This document shows positions 23,070-34,473 of a DNA stretch of 64,000 nucleotides, one piece after another (position 1 is the stretch's first letter; each line of letters starts with the position of its first letter). Where the stretch lies: assembly GCA_019775845.1 (NCBI GenBank), contig JADQAV010000017.1:434001-498000 (forward strand), in the 5' to 3' direction. A model generated the notes under the pieces. It was not told the DNA's origin. It saw nothing but the letters and a program-made list of their open reading frames with translations, and did no database searches. Source of the DNA: Myrmaecium sp. VS I D KN 1. Taxonomy: Eukaryota; Ascomycota; Dothideomycetes; Valsariales; Valsariaceae. Made by a program: the position numbers and the translations under genes.

Positions 23070-24369
23070 AGTCGCTGAGTTTGCCAAGTAGATTCTAAGA
23101 TCGTGCAGCTATGAAAGGGCATAAAGCTGCAGGAACCAAATAAATGGGGTTGTACGACTTGCTTGCTGTACAAGATGGTATGTACTGTAGTCCGAGGTGG
23201 GCAAGCCAGCTGCGGAGAGGAGGTGTTAAGTCCGAGGGACCTGCCGGAGTGTCCCGCATGGACATGTCATGCCCGGCAAGGTCGTGCGCTCGGTCCGCTT
23301 GACTGCCTCTGTAGAGCTTCACCAGGGCAAGTACATGCACCTACTAACAACTACCTTACCTGTGAGTCCGACGTCGGTGAACTGTCACTCACTTAAACGT
23401 ACATGGCACATCCCACGGCCTGGTCAACTGCTCGTGACTGTTCGACTCGGAAACTCTGTCTTGCCACCGTTAACTAATTATGTGTATGCGTCCACTGCCA
23501 CCTACCTGACCCTTGTTAGCGCAAACATCTGGCGCGAATAACTTCATATAATTCCGTGAGGCATCAGCCTTATATGGCTGATGATCCGTGGAGACTTTAA
23601 CCGTTGGGCAGCCAGGTAAACCTCGAGAGTAACTTTACATTCGCATCGCAGTAGCGGCGCGAGGCAACCACCACTGTATCCCCGCTGCACGGCTCAGCTG
23701 AGACCGCGGATCGGCTCTTCTTCCCTTCGGCTCCTATGCTCCCTGTACAGTCTCCTGGCGCAGCCGGTGGTTAACGTTGATCCCGTGCTTATCTTGATAC
23801 AGAGGAATCGCCGTTGATGACAGCTCTTAACCGGTGCAACAGGGATTTTAATCCTCCCGTCAGGCAAAGCAAACAGCACACTAACCGTCGATCCTGCCAA
23901 TGGCATAGCCTGGTTAACCGCTCGTAAAATGGCACACTCATTGATGGTCACTGACCGGAAGCATCGTATGGTGTCAGTCTACGTCAGGAGCATGCGAGAT
24001 GGTCAAGTTTACAGCTCACAATCTGGCAACATGCTCGCACGTATACAGCTACAAGATCGCCACATTGCCCTCAATGCCAGGGGGTATTCTATCCAATTTT
24101 CAGATGGCTGAAGCTTTGAGCTGAGCTCTCTTTTGAGCTGCTCTAACCTCCACTTGCCTCCGCGAAGGATTTGCGGCACAGCCTCGCCGTATCGGTTTTT
24201 GTGTTCTTTCTGCTGATCCCTAGTCATTGAATCCCTGGTTTACGATGTTTACAGCCTGGCCGTCGCCGAACAGGATCCTCCTACGTTCCGAGTCTCTGAT
24301 TTAAGGGGGCTAGGGAGGCTGGTCCTCGGCTAAAATTGAAAATCGCTATGCAGTCAATATACATACTCT
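23070..24369. other. 1.3-kb intergenic region, no gene recognised
   Basis: This begins with the FYV10 promoter. A small hairpin, CATCAGCC-TTATAT-GGCTGATG, lies at 23562-23583. A weak direct repeat (GCCTGGTCAACTGCTCGT-like, at about 23421 and 23908, two differences in 18) is present. Open frames are short and unremarkable. It may include degraded sequence linked to the broken gene downstream. Confidence 0.4.
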
Positions 24370-26307
24370 TTGCTCGGGCTGCTATTTTCATTCATTCTAC
24401 GTTTCAAAACTCCTTCCTCCACGATTGCCGTGAGCGAAAACCTCGTCAACTCTTTGAGTCTTTCAAATTCAAGACATACAAGCTCCATATGGAGCGAATA
24501 TCTGGATCCCGGACCACTAAAGCGAGGTTTCAAAGATGGCACGGATCATTTCTTGACACGGTCATGGAGATCTGTGAAGTCTAGGGTTTGGCATTGGTTA
24601 AAGAATGAGGTCTGGCCAACTATCAAATACCGAATAGTTCCCTTTGTGAAGCATACAGTATGGTCGCTGGCCCGGAGCCGTCGAGTACGTCTTCACTTGC
24701 TTGCTCTGTGTCTATTCGCCTTCTTAGGCTTGACACCCTTCATCGTTTTCTTCATGCATGCAAAAGATCCGTTCGGGCAGAAAGAAACAAAATGCACCGT
24801 AGGCGGAGAGAATGAACATCTGAATGGTACGACCCTGGAGACTATTTTCACTATCGACGCGAGAGTCGTTGCGATGCCCTTCTGGCTGGCCAAACTCCTC
24901 GATATTATCTGGGACCTCTCATTGGGAGAGGTTTCCAGCTCCTCGCAGGAATAGTCGCCTACAAAGTCTTTACCATCGCGCTCGTCCGCTCCATGGAACG
25001 CTCGCTTGCACCCTATAGAACATTTAAGGACATCTCGATAAACGGCTCCTCGTGGTCAACTATATGGGCCCTCCTTGGAAATATGAGACACAACCAGTCC
25101 AAGCGCTCGACTGCATTGATGGTCTGCATTGTCTTGTCAAGCTCCTATATACTCGCAGCCCCGACCCTGTTAGGTGCCATGACCGGCTACATCAACTCTT
25201 CAACCGCGTGGGTGGATCTTAATCAAGTCACCGACGGTAACGACCAGATCGTCAAGTTTACGGACCTTGATTATGGATACATTGTCGAAGACGGATATCG
25301 AATAGGGATCGCCAATGACTCTTGCGTTGCGGTGGTAAACACGGAGCTTAACGGGGCCACAGGTCTTATCAACCTAAACCTATACATGGATGAAGCGGTA
25401 TCACGAAATGAGACATGTAGGGCCGCCTCCTACCCCAAGTCAATCGTTACTGACGATTTCGTTTTGTAAAGGCCCTTGTAGGCTGCCTGACGGTACTATC
25501 TTTGACCCCGATACCATCCCATATACCAGCATCCAATACCCTACTATGTGTAAGATGATCCAATGGAGACGTTGAAAGCAGATGGCTGATGCATGGCTCC
25601 CAGGTGACTACAACGTAAGCGTCGACCGGATGTTTACATTTGGACCTGGGTATTTCCAATTATGTATGTTTTCATTCGCCTTCATTCGCGTTCGTCCGAT
25701 ATTAACCAGTGTAGGCAATTCTAGTTTATGGGTTCAGAACGGCAAGCACAACTACACAATTGGCATGGATCGACTTAAACTTAAAGGCGCCGATTTATCT
25801 GAGGCTACGGTGCCACACGAGACGGTATACATGTGCTATGGCACCGAATCCATTCCGTACGAACACGTCCACAACAACATCCGATGCCTCCCGAACTCTT
25901 CTAATCCCAGCTACGAGTGGGGATTTTCCAGCATGCCCTCCGCTATCGTGGTCATCCTGCAATTGGTGTGGGCCCTCACCATGTATATCATTTGGCTGGA
26001 TGCCGAACTCATGAGTCCGCTTGTACGGGGAGGATTTAACATGACGCAACTCAGGGCCGCCTTCATGCTCGCGGCGCAGGCCCAGGACCAGCTCGACATC
26101 GAGGTCACTCAGCTGGTTCGAAGGCCTGTGGAGGAGATAGAAGACGCGTTGCTCGGGAAGGATTCGAAAATCGATGCAAGACTGCTGTCGAAGGAGATAC
26201 CTTCACCGAGGGAGGAAAAATCTCCTCGCAGCTCGGAAAATTCAAGCACGAGCACAGCGCTCGAGACGCCAGAGGCTTCTTATCGCATCGTCAGATCCGT
26301 CGCGTGA
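24370..26307 (+). pseudogene. decayed gene for an uncharacterised fungal multi-pass membrane protein
   Basis: Three consecutive open stretches form one protein of a common but unstudied Pezizomycotina membrane family. It has a basic N-terminal segment, a TM (LLALCLFAFLGLTPFIVFF), the family motif WD-x3-GRG-x-Q-LL followed by a second TM, a third TM (ALMVCIVLSSSYILAAPTLL), a large extracytosolic region with many N-glycosylation sequons (NSSTAW, NDSC, NETC, NSSL, NYT), a last TM near 25950-26010, and a Ser-rich tail. Continuity is broken by an apparent one-base loss at about 24924, an apparent one-base gain at about 25464 and an in-frame TGA at 25573-25575. A likely normal intron lies at about 25662-25714. 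The start is unclear, because no ATG begins the first stretch. Either the gene is dead or the assembly has errors here. Function is unknown. Confidence 0.7.
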
Positions 26308-26720
26308 AGCTTGAAGATGGGCGGCGCAAAGCCTTTCGAGGAGAAGGAGGGCATGTGAACAATCCAAGACTAAATAGTCGAATGCAGCTTCCTCTCGGCT
26401 TGCCGTTTACGTCCTGTCCGATTGCCAAGACTCACTTCCTCGGTTCGTTCGGTAGAATGCTGTCGCGAGTGGCGTTTGCGGTTTCTACCCCATACAGATA
26501 ACCGTCGATCCATGGGGGCGGTTCCCCATCTTTCCCCAACAATGCGGGGATGCCGGTAGAAGCTTGCAATGGCGCGGATCTTCTCCGCATTGCTTTGCCG
26601 ACATGGTGCGGGTTTAAAAGTAGCCCACGAGGCTCTGTGTCCGGATCCATGTCGACGGTGTCAGCCTCCCGTTGTCATATGGATTCCTCATAAGGCTGCA
26701 GTCCTTCGATTTTGTTGAAT
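26308..26720. other. spacer and promoter before the Dal5-like gene
   Basis: No gene is seen in this 413-bp stretch. It has no obvious TATA box. The short frames on either strand are not family-like. Confidence 0.4.
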
Positions 26721-28250
26721 ATGACGAACATTCTGGCAGAGAAAGAATTCACAAGCGTTGAAAAGAGAGAGGTCGTGGGCGATACTACCACTAAAGACAC
26801 CGCTGAGGGACAGAACGAACTGTATCGGCAATTCAGTGACCGGGACCCAGAATGGCACCGCACCCAGACGAAGAAGTTGATGCGGAAAGTAGATGCCCAT
26901 CTGCTACCTCTGCTCATCATCATGTACTTGTTGAACTTCCTCGATCGGAACAACCTTGCACAGGCTCGCCTCGGTACCCTCGAAGAAGACCTTGGGATGA
27001 AGGGCACCGACTACAACCTGGCGACTAGCATCCTCTTCGTCGGCTATCTAGTCATGCAACTACCGTCGAACCTCCTTCTCACCCGCGTCAAGCCTGCCGT
27101 ATACTTGGGTACCGTCATGAGCATATGGGGCGTGATCTCCGCCGCGCAAGCAGCCGCACATTCATTCGGTAGCTTGATTGCGGCACGCTTCCTGCTGGGC
27201 TTTGCGGAAGCGCCCTTCTTCCCTGGCGCTGTCTTTCTTATGTCGTCCTGGTACACCCGCGCCGAGCTGGCTCATCGCATCTCCTGGTTCTACGCCGGAA
27301 GCAGTCTGGCTAATGCGTTCGGAGGCCTGTTAGGTGCCGGCGTGCTGGGAAATCTTGATGGCGCTCACGGCATTGCAGGCTGGAGATGGCTCTTCATCAT
27401 TGAAGGCACCATTACCGTCGGCATGGCCCTCATATCGACTGTCATCCTTCCCAACTATCCGGGAACCACCCGCTGGCTCAGTCCTGAGGAGCGGGACTAC
27501 GCGCAATGGCGTCTTCTCACTGACGCCGGCGAAGCTGACGATCCGTCCGCGAGCTCTCTCCTCCACGGCGTCCGGCTCGCCTTCCGCGACCCGCGCCTCT
27601 ACCTCTTCGCGCTCCTCCAGCACGCCTCTCTGCTCTCCCAAACCTTCCAGTACTTCTTCCCGACGATCGTGAAGACGCTCGGGTACGGCAACATCGAGAC
27701 GCTCCTCATCACCGCGCCCGTCTGGATCGGCACCTTCCTCGTCTCGCTCCTGGTCACCTACACCTCCGGCCGGACAGGCGACCGGAGCATCCACATCATC
27801 TGCCTCATGTGCATCTCCTTCGTCGGCAACGTCATCTGCGTCGCCACCACCAACACCGCCGCCCGCTTCTTCGCCATGTTCCTCATGCCCATGGGCGCCG
27901 TGGCCGCCTATCAGATCATCCTCGCCTGGCTCGCCAACTCCTTCCCCCGCCCCCTCGTCAAGCGGAGCGCCTGCATCTCCTTTGCCAACCTCGTCGGCAA
28001 CTCCGCCAACATCTACGGCAGCTACATGTACCCGTCCTCCGACGGGCCCCGCTACCTCCCCGGCGGCTCCGCCACCGCCGCCGTCGCCCTCTTCGTCGCC
28101 GCCCTTGCCTTCCTCATCCGCATCCTGCTGCGCCGGAAGAACAAACAGCTCGCCATGGCGGAGGTGTTGGATGAGGACGGCAACGTCGTCAGGGACCTGC
28201 ATGCCGACAGTGAGGAGGCACGAGCGGTGGGTTTCCGGTACATCTTGTAA
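26721..28250 (+). CDS. MFS permease of the anion:cation symporter (allantoate permease/Dal5-like) family
   Basis: A single-exon gene of 509 residues starting MTNILAEKEFTSVEKREV; the frame is open nine bases further upstream but lacks an earlier ATG. After a cytosolic N-terminus (about 1-70) the first TM carries the family sequence LLIIMYLLNFLDRNNLAQAR, then TSILFVGYLVMQLPSNLLLTR, the RFLLGFAEAPFFPGAVFLMS motif and WRWLFIIEGTITV. The second half ends in SRIL-type TMs and a short acidic tail. Twelve TMs are expected. Relatives take up organic anions such as allantoate, nicotinate or other vitamins and small acids at the plasma membrane; the substrate here cannot be told. GC content and C-ending codons rise sharply in the second half. 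It follows the broken membrane gene on the same strand. Confidence 0.88.
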   Translation: MTNILAEKEFTSVEKREVVGDTTTKDTAEGQNELYRQFSDRDPEWHRTQTKKLMRKVDAHLLPLLIIMYLLNFLDRNNLAQARLGTLEEDLGMKGTDYNLATSILFVGYLVMQLPSNLLLTRVKPAVYLGTVMSIWGVISAAQAAAHSFGSLIAARFLLGFAEAPFFPGAVFLMSSWYTRAELAHRISWFYAGSSLANAFGGLLGAGVLGNLDGAHGIAGWRWLFIIEGTITVGMALISTVILPNYPGTTRWLSPEERDYAQWRLLTDAGEADDPSASSLLHGVRLAFRDPRLYLFALLQHASLLSQTFQYFFPTIVKTLGYGNIETLLITAPVWIGTFLVSLLVTYTSGRTGDRSIHIICLMCISFVGNVICVATTNTAARFFAMFLMPMGAVAAYQIILAWLANSFPRPLVKRSACISFANLVGNSANIYGSYMYPSSDGPRYLPGGSATAAVALFVAALAFLIRILLRRKNKQLAMAEVLDEDGNVVRDLHADSEEARAVGFRYIL

Positions 28251-28609
28251 TGGGGGGTTTGGAATGGTGGCGAGATGTTTGACTGTCTCTTTTACGCTCC
28301 TTTCCTGTACATGCGGTCGCATTTTGTATATATTCATCACTCTTCGGGCGATTGTAGATGGGGGGCGTGGTTGATCCCATATCACACTGCAGGTTTGGCA
28401 CAGATGATATATTTGGTAGACGCGGTCAGATTTACATTTTCACTATGAGGTTCATGATTTTGAAGATCTCGGTATAGCTGTTTCCCATTGCACGTGGTCA
28501 CAAGTGTACTGCCCAGAGTGCTAGTCATCGGGGTTAAGCAACGTAGTGTTTCAGTCATCCATGCGGTCATCCAATGAAAGTAACAGTAGGTTAGCAAAGG
28601 CGGTCAGGA
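28251..28609. other. convergent 3' region between the Dal5-like gene and the FHA kinase gene
   Basis: About 360 bp without a gene. It should contain the two polyadenylation regions. No repeat or RNA gene is seen. Confidence 0.45.
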
Positions 28610-30847
28610 TCAGAGGCTCATGCTGATCTCTCTTGTGCAAGCCGTCGTCGCTAGATAATGTGATATTCTCTCAGAACGTGCCTCACCAGACTCCTGCGTG
28701 TTCAGGTTGGCATCATCATACTTCCTCTTCCGTCCGTAAATGTACTCCATGACCATGTCGTGGTCTTCAGATGCCAGCGAGGGGGACACGAAGGGTTCAG
28801 GAGTCTCCATGACGATACGCTCATGGCGGTGATAATCAGGCATAGGAGCGTCAGTCGGGTCAATCTTTTCCGACGGATCATCATGAGAGATGTCCAGAAG
28901 GTGCATGTCCTGGCTGATACTGTGCTCCAAGCCGCTGGGGACGGTGGTGTGACTGTTATTATCGGCCGATTCGGGAGGCTTGAGAAATACATTTGGAGAG
29001 CTTTGAAGAGGACTTTGAGCTGCGTCCGTCTCGCTGATTGGGTCTAGAGGTGTTTCAGTACGGCTGCGAGAGGAGCTCAGGCTCATCTGCGAGACACGAC
29101 GTGAGAAAAAGGGTGATGTGTCTTGCAACGGAGTTCCCTTCTGCGCATTCAGCTCTTCGATGACTGGGTAAGACTGCCGCGGGGGACGCCAGCCTTCCAG
29201 GATTCGAGCGTAGGCTTTGTCAAACAGCTGCTCGAGTTCCGAATTGCGCTTGCCTTGAGTGAACCAAGGATGCCGGAGAGCTTGCTTCGCTGTCATGCGT
29301 GCGTCTTCGTCCAGGATCAAGAGCTTCTTGATGAAGTCCTTTGGTTTGGTACCTACATGGCGCCAGTCTCCAGCATCAAGAGCAGAGAGATCGCACTTGG
29401 ACGCCAGAGAGAGAACGATGTCCGCGTAATTGTCTTCCCAGTCAGGACGCGTCCGGTCTGTGAAAAAGCTCTCCCCGCCTAGCATAGCTGTGGTGATAAC
29501 TCCGACAGCCCACATATCCACCGCTTTGGAGTAGCCTTGGTCACTTATCGCAGGATTCTTGTTATACATCTCGCTGCGTCTGGTGTCAGTTGAGATCCTC
29601 TTGTCACGAAATGACTTACGGTGCTGCGAATTCCACTGTGCCCACTATAGATTTCATCCTGCTCTTGAGTTTCTCGCTAGGACTAGAAGAGCTACCCTCT
29701 GCTAGAGATCTTGCGCTGCCAAAATCAGTCAAAACAATTCGAGGCGCCTGCCCTAATGAGACCATCAGGATGTTATCCGGCTTCAGATCACGATGGACAA
29801 TGTTCCGGTCGTGTAGATACTCTACTGCCTTCAGTATCTGGCGCACGATCAACGCTGCCTCGAAATCCGGAATCCGGCCATTGTCTTTGCTTTCAATGTA
29901 GGAGAACAGATCGCCTCCGGTGATCAATTCTTGGAAAATATAACTATACACGATTAACGTTTGTTCAACTGATAGAGCATGCACTCACATGGTTGTTGCA
30001 CTATAGAAAACCTTTTCCAGAGCGATAATGTTTGGCTAGAGGAGAAATTAGTCAAAGCTCGGGTTCACTTCGGTGAGTTCTACATGGCAAAGGCTCTTCA
30101 AGACTTCGAATTCACGAAAGCTTTTCTGAACATTTCGACGGGCTGTGCCTTGGATTCGAACAGTCTTGCATGCGACTTGACGACCATTTCGGGATCGTAA
30201 GGCGATATATACGCTGCCATTGCCCCCAGAGCCAATCTTCCGGGTCGTCAGTTCGTACTGGCCACGAAAAGCCTTCGCCTCTGCGAGTTCGACGTCGCTG
30301 AGTTCCGGCTTGACGATTGAACACGGACAGAAGTGGAAAAGCAAGGAGTATCGCGAGTTGATCTGCAAAGCATCACCGTGCGATAGCAAAAAGGCACCCG
30401 AATGTCGTCCCATCAAGTTGTATTCACTTCCATTCGCCTTTCTCAAGCGAGTGCCATTAGTGGACATGTCTTTTGCATAAATCATTGGCGCGATGTTCGC
30501 TGTCGCAGTATCTTCGAACAAAATGCAATATATCCGGACGTGTCTGAAAGAGACGTCTCGGTCCGCACACACCCATGAGCTGCTTAACTCAGTATGCCGT
30601 GACGTTTTGCGATGCATTCGCCGCGGGACCTCACCAGCTTGGGCTCCTGCCCAAGAAAAAGTCCGCCTTTGCATGTATAAAGATTTTGCCAGTAAGCACT
30701 GCATACGTATTAACGTGCCACTCCAGCGACAAACGAAGTCGATGGAGCAGAAGTCTCACTCTGCTGCTGTCCGTGGTGTTGAATTACGTCGAAGTACGCG
30801 ACCACATCACGAGCGCATCCCACCCCATTGGCTTTCACTGCCTCCAT
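28610..30847 (-). CDS. FHA-domain serine/threonine checkpoint kinase (Mek1/Chk2/Rad53 group)
   Basis: Six exons (30847-30760, 30698-30635, 30579-30084, 30035-29989, 29943-29620, 29573-28610) encode 660 residues. The start MEAVKANGVGCARDVVAYF was found by splicing back from the FHA domain, whose core GRSPSC is joined across a 55-bp intron to ADRDVSFRHVRIY and continues to DMSTNGTRL. The CAMK-type kinase domain (about 163-444) is complete: IGSGGNGSVY near 169, the VAIK-type ACK, HRDLKPDN near 276, DFG near 302, and APE formed across an intron near 339. The tail (445-660) is Ser/Thr-rich. A single FHA plus kinase fits the meiotic kinase Mek1 or Chk2/Cds1; the short N-terminus with no SQ/TQ cluster leans to Mek1, but this is not settled. 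It is divergent from the eL41 gene. Confidence 0.85.
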
Positions 30848-31328
30848 CCGCCGAATCGATCGTCAGATTCGCTTCGATAAATAGCAATAGAGTCACGGAA
30901 TGCAGGAAAGTCATGCGTATCTTCGAGTTCGAGGCGTTTTCTCCCAGTGCAAGTGGGATTATGTCATTAGCCTGGTGAGAGTGTCACAGGAGCTCGCTAA
31001 GACGCAAACGGCTAGCGCCCATCGAAGCGAGCTCCGCACACAGAGTACTTCCTTCTAAAGCTCGAGAACCTGCTTCTCTTTCTCTCCTTCAACTCACTAC
31101 TCATCTCGATAACTCAAGGTATGTTTTCAACTCTCTCCCTTGGAGCTTGCTCGAATAGCAGTCTGCAATGGTCTGCTTTCAGTGCTACAGCAAAAGAAAA
31201 TCCTCGCAAGCGCGGACATAGACTCACTTCTACCCCGCTTCTGAGGTTGACCCCTTCTGAGCCTGACGACATCTCTGCTTCACTCTCAATGGACAATCTC
31301 TAACTATTTCATCGCACAGTGATTCAAG
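30848..31328. promoter_or_regulatory. bidirectional promoter of the FHA kinase gene and RPL41, with a 5' UTR intron
   Basis: The left part serves the minus-strand kinase. The right part has the CT-rich leader typical of ribosomal protein genes (about 31070-31110). A probable intron in the RPL41 5' UTR runs from the donor GTATGT at 31119 to the acceptor CGCACAG ending at 31319 (201 bp), with TCTAACT as branch site at about 31300. The start codon follows 10 bases later. An open frame of 60 codons lies inside this intron (31121-31303) and is probably chance. Confidence 0.6.
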
Positions 31329-31464
31329 ATGAGAGCCAAGTGGAGAAAGAAGAGGGTTCGCCGTCTCAAGCGCAAGAGGAGAAAGACTAGGGCTCGCAGG
31401 TTCGTATTCCCGCTGTCTATGTGATCACATGTCCCAGATAACTAACCTCCGCAATAGCAAATAA
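31329..31464 (+). CDS. RPL41: 60S ribosomal protein eL41
   Basis: Exons 31329-31399 and 31458-31464 encode 25 residues: MRAKWRKKRVRRLKRKRRKT, then RARSK. This is the near-invariant eukaryotic eL41, the smallest and most basic ribosomal protein, which sits at the subunit interface. The 58-bp intron splits the serine codon before the final lysine and leaves a 7-nt last exon (C-AAA-TAA). The intron has donor GTTCGT, branch ACTAAC and acceptor AATAG. The gene is too small for normal ORF calling. A 5' UTR intron is also likely. Confidence 0.95.
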
Positions 31465-32156
31465 GCGCATCGTCCATCCTCAATCTCAGCTATCCTGCGT
31501 ACCTCCAATCATGAAACGTCAACTTCTGTCATGAGCGCCACTGCCGCCTAGTCAGTCCGTCTGACGCCTCTGGTTCACGAATACGAAAACGGCAATGACT
31601 TCACGACGAATCTTCCTGGAAATCTCCGGGTTTGTTAGGAAACGGAAATGTGGAATCATATGTGCACCATGTCAAGGGTTCGCACGGGGAAGTTGGTCAA
31701 CATCTCAAAATGTTGAGGATCGATATCCAAGCTTATCATCACCGAGCGTTGAACATCCCTAACACCGGCGTGGATTATATCCTCGCCTTTGGGAGTTCTT
31801 AGCTATTGCCGAAGAGTATTTTTCAGGTAGCTACAATTGATGCCTGTTTTTGCTCATTTCTACGCTTCCATGCCTTGTGATCTTTGAATTCCATTTGTGT
31901 GACGAGAGCCGACTTCCAATTAGAGTGAAAATGATTAAGAATCTGCATCCATTGTGAATCGCATTTTGACAACGATGTGCGACCGCATGTGGGCCCATCG
32001 GTACTTGCTCGTTAGCTCGCATCCGTCAGCCTTGCGCACGTCCGTCAGGCAACGAAGAGATCCATCCATATATGCAAATGTGTTACACCAAAACAAGAGA
32101 CCTTCGTCGTCTATATGCAGCAGAAATCTATGTTATGCAAGAGCAACAGGAGAACA
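31465..32156. other. convergent 3' region between RPL41 and the DUF89 gene
   Basis: About 690 bp with no recognisable gene. It contains the RPL41 3' UTR and the 3' UTR of the minus-strand gene. No repeat or structured RNA was noticed. Confidence 0.45.
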
Positions 32157-33883
32157 TCAGGCCTTGCCATCGCAATACTGCACGACCGCCCACTTCCCAC
32201 TCCAGGCCCATTTGCGGGCCCCACTGTTGCCGCCGCCGCCCTCGGTCCGTCGGAGCTCCTCGTCCTTGCCCGGGGGCAGACCGACCACGACGTCGGCCTT
32301 GCAGGTCCGCAGCGCGAGGACACGGACGCCGGAGTGCGGACCGAGCGGGCCGATGGCCTCGGTGAAGAGGGTCGTCGGGTCCCAGTTTGCCTTTGGTCGA
32401 AGGAAGTTAGCAGAGTTAATACATACGGTGTGGTCTCGGTGCTTACATCGCCGGTGAGCTTCCGGTAGTTCAAGTCGCCCTTGAAGATGACGAGTTCGCT
32501 CTCCTTAAGGTCGTCGAACAGGCTGGGCTCCACCGCGGGCAGACGCCAGTAGCTGCCCGCTTGCGTCCAGAAGCGGTTGGGTCGGATGACCAGCTGGCCC
32601 TCGGCGTGGAAGGTGCTCCAGCGTTGGAAGAGGAAGGAGAGTTCGTCGACCTCCTTCGCCGACAGCGGTGTGGCGGTGCGGCCGGCGGCCTTGTCGTCGT
32701 CCGAGAGCGTGCTGTAGAAGGACTGGGGGTCGGCGAGGGCGCTGATGAGGTCGGCGAAGTCCCTCGGGATCACGTCCGAGACGAACCAGGGGATGGACTT
32801 CGGATGCAGGACCACCGTCGTGGCGAGACCCGCGGACAGGAGATAGCCAGCCAGGATGAGGTCGACGTAGAGCTCGAAGCCGGCGTTGTCGAGAACGATG
32901 TCGAAGCGGCGGTTGGGCTTGCCCGTCTTCTGCGCGGCGCGCAGCGTCTCGAACGCAGCGGCAAGGTCGTTGACGATGATGTTCTTCTCCGAGTTCTTGC
33001 GTGCTTCGGAGCCTTGGAGCTTCTGGATGTCCTCGTAAGAGAGATTGGTGAGGAGAGAAAGATCCGTGGCATTGCCCCACAAACAGATCTCGCACATCTC
33101 CTGGAAGAGAATCTTCTCCGCTTCAGCCAGCTCCTGCTCCGTCTTGGCCCCCTTCAACGTGTGTTGGGCCTCCAGCTCCGTCACAATCTCCTTGTAGCGG
33201 GAAGCGAGCTCGAGGACGGCCGGCCGGGAGGACTTGAACGTGGACATTTTCTGGCGAGCGAAGAGATCATAGTCCTTCCACTTCGTCGATAACTTGAAGA
33301 ACGTGCTTATGCGCCTATCTTGTGCTTCTTAGCTTTTGCGCAGCTCACATTGACCCGGGGCGCCGGGGCGAACGCACCTGTACAAGTAACATTCGGAGAA
33401 GAGCCACGGCACGTTGAACCACGTTGGCTCGCCCAGAGCCTTGAGCTCCTCGTTGTATCCGTCAATGTCGGCTTCGCCGTCCTGGGGAAGTGGCCTGCGT
33501 TGTCTTTAGCGCATGCTCAGCCCAGCATGGGAGTGAGGGCAACTCACGTCAATTTGCGATCATGCTGGATCTCGTACTTGAGCTTGGCCAGCTGCTCGGT
33601 GATCTGCTTCCCCTCCTTGATGGTTTCCGGATCGCTGGCGGCGAGGGTGGATCGGTACACATCATCGATGCCTTGCGTCTGGTCGAGCGTGAGTGACCAA
33701 CAATCTTATTCTCATCGTTGCGAGCTAGTACTGACAATGATGACCGGCCATCGATCTCTCGCGGAGACGTAGGCGAAGGAGGTTTTGTCCGAGGTGCTGT
33801 AAGGCGCTAGAAGAGGATATGAGTTAGATCTTGTCTGTCTCATTGGAGGTGCTCTACTTACGTGTCTTCGTGTCGAATTCCAT
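32157..33883 (-). CDS. DUF89 damage-control phosphatase / ARMT1-like protein
   Basis: Six exons (33883-33862, 33806-33736, 33678-33548, 33494-33378, 33314-32447, 32390-32157) encode 480 residues. The spliced N-terminus reads MEFDTKTPPYSTSDKTSFAY then VSARDRWPVII-TQGIDDVYR, the family start. It continues to WFNVPWLFSECYLYRRISTF. The metal-binding core is clear: FDIVLDNAGFELYVDLILAG near 250-269 and VIFKGDLNYRKLTGD near 389-403, followed by the C-terminal RTCKADVVVGL and WAVVQY segments. Subfamily III DUF89 enzymes (yeast YMR027W, human ARMT1) are Mn/Ni/Co-dependent phosphatases acting on sugar phosphates such as fructose-1-phosphate, thought to clear damaging metabolites; a protein carboxyl methyltransferase role has also been claimed. 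Four of the five introns fall in the first third of the gene. Confidence 0.92.
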
Positions 33884-34473
33884 CGTGGCACTTTTGGTCG
33901 GGATGAGCTCACCAGTTGCATGGCGGGGCATGGAGGGGTTACATACTGGACGGACATGTATGCCAAGACATGATGTCGGCTGTGATTCCTAAAGCGGAGC
34001 ACTACCCGAACGGCGTTCAACCTCACCTCTCATTTTACGTCTATCTTGAGGGCTATTCTTTAGTCCAAGGCTTGTTGGGAGGTATGAGCCTATCGCGTGT
34101 TTTATACTACTGTAACTAGAGACTTGGGCAATTGATCAAGTTATGGTATTAGCTACTACAATTCTCTCTCGGCTTTACCGATCCACCACCACTATCGAAG
34201 CAGCCGATATAAAAGGTAGCCGAAGGAACAAAAGAAAACAAAAAGGCAAAAGAGAGGATGAATCGAACCATCCATTTCTTAAATGAAAGCCAATCCATAC
34301 GGGTATGCAAGAGAAGAGAGAAGTAACAAGGGGCGCTCATGATATTTGATCAAACAAGTATGCGTGGTGGAAAGACAAGGAAAGAAAAAGATATACATGA
34401 ACAAACACCCCTACTACACATTTGCCACCAAAGATATATAAAAAAATACCATCATGCAATTCCCCCATCCCCT
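33884..34473. promoter_or_regulatory. spacer between the DUF89 gene start and the VPS18 3' end
   Basis: About 590 bp. The right part is A-rich (34200-34260, 34370-34445), fitting the 3' UTR of VPS18. The left part is the promoter of the DUF89 gene. No gene is recognised. Confidence 0.45.

Noticed and set aside
23440-23460. GTTCGACTC resembling a tRNA B box
   Set aside because: No A box, acceptor stem or anticodon arm can be placed around it.
23536-23560. ATAACTTCATATAATT, similar to half of a loxP site
   Set aside because: Only a partial one-sided match with no inverted partner arm. Chance similarity.
23421-23926. GCCTGGTCAACTGCTCGT-like direct repeat with C/T differences
   Set aside because: Only 18 bp with two mismatches. 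Considered as a trace of repeat-induced point mutation, but too short to support it.
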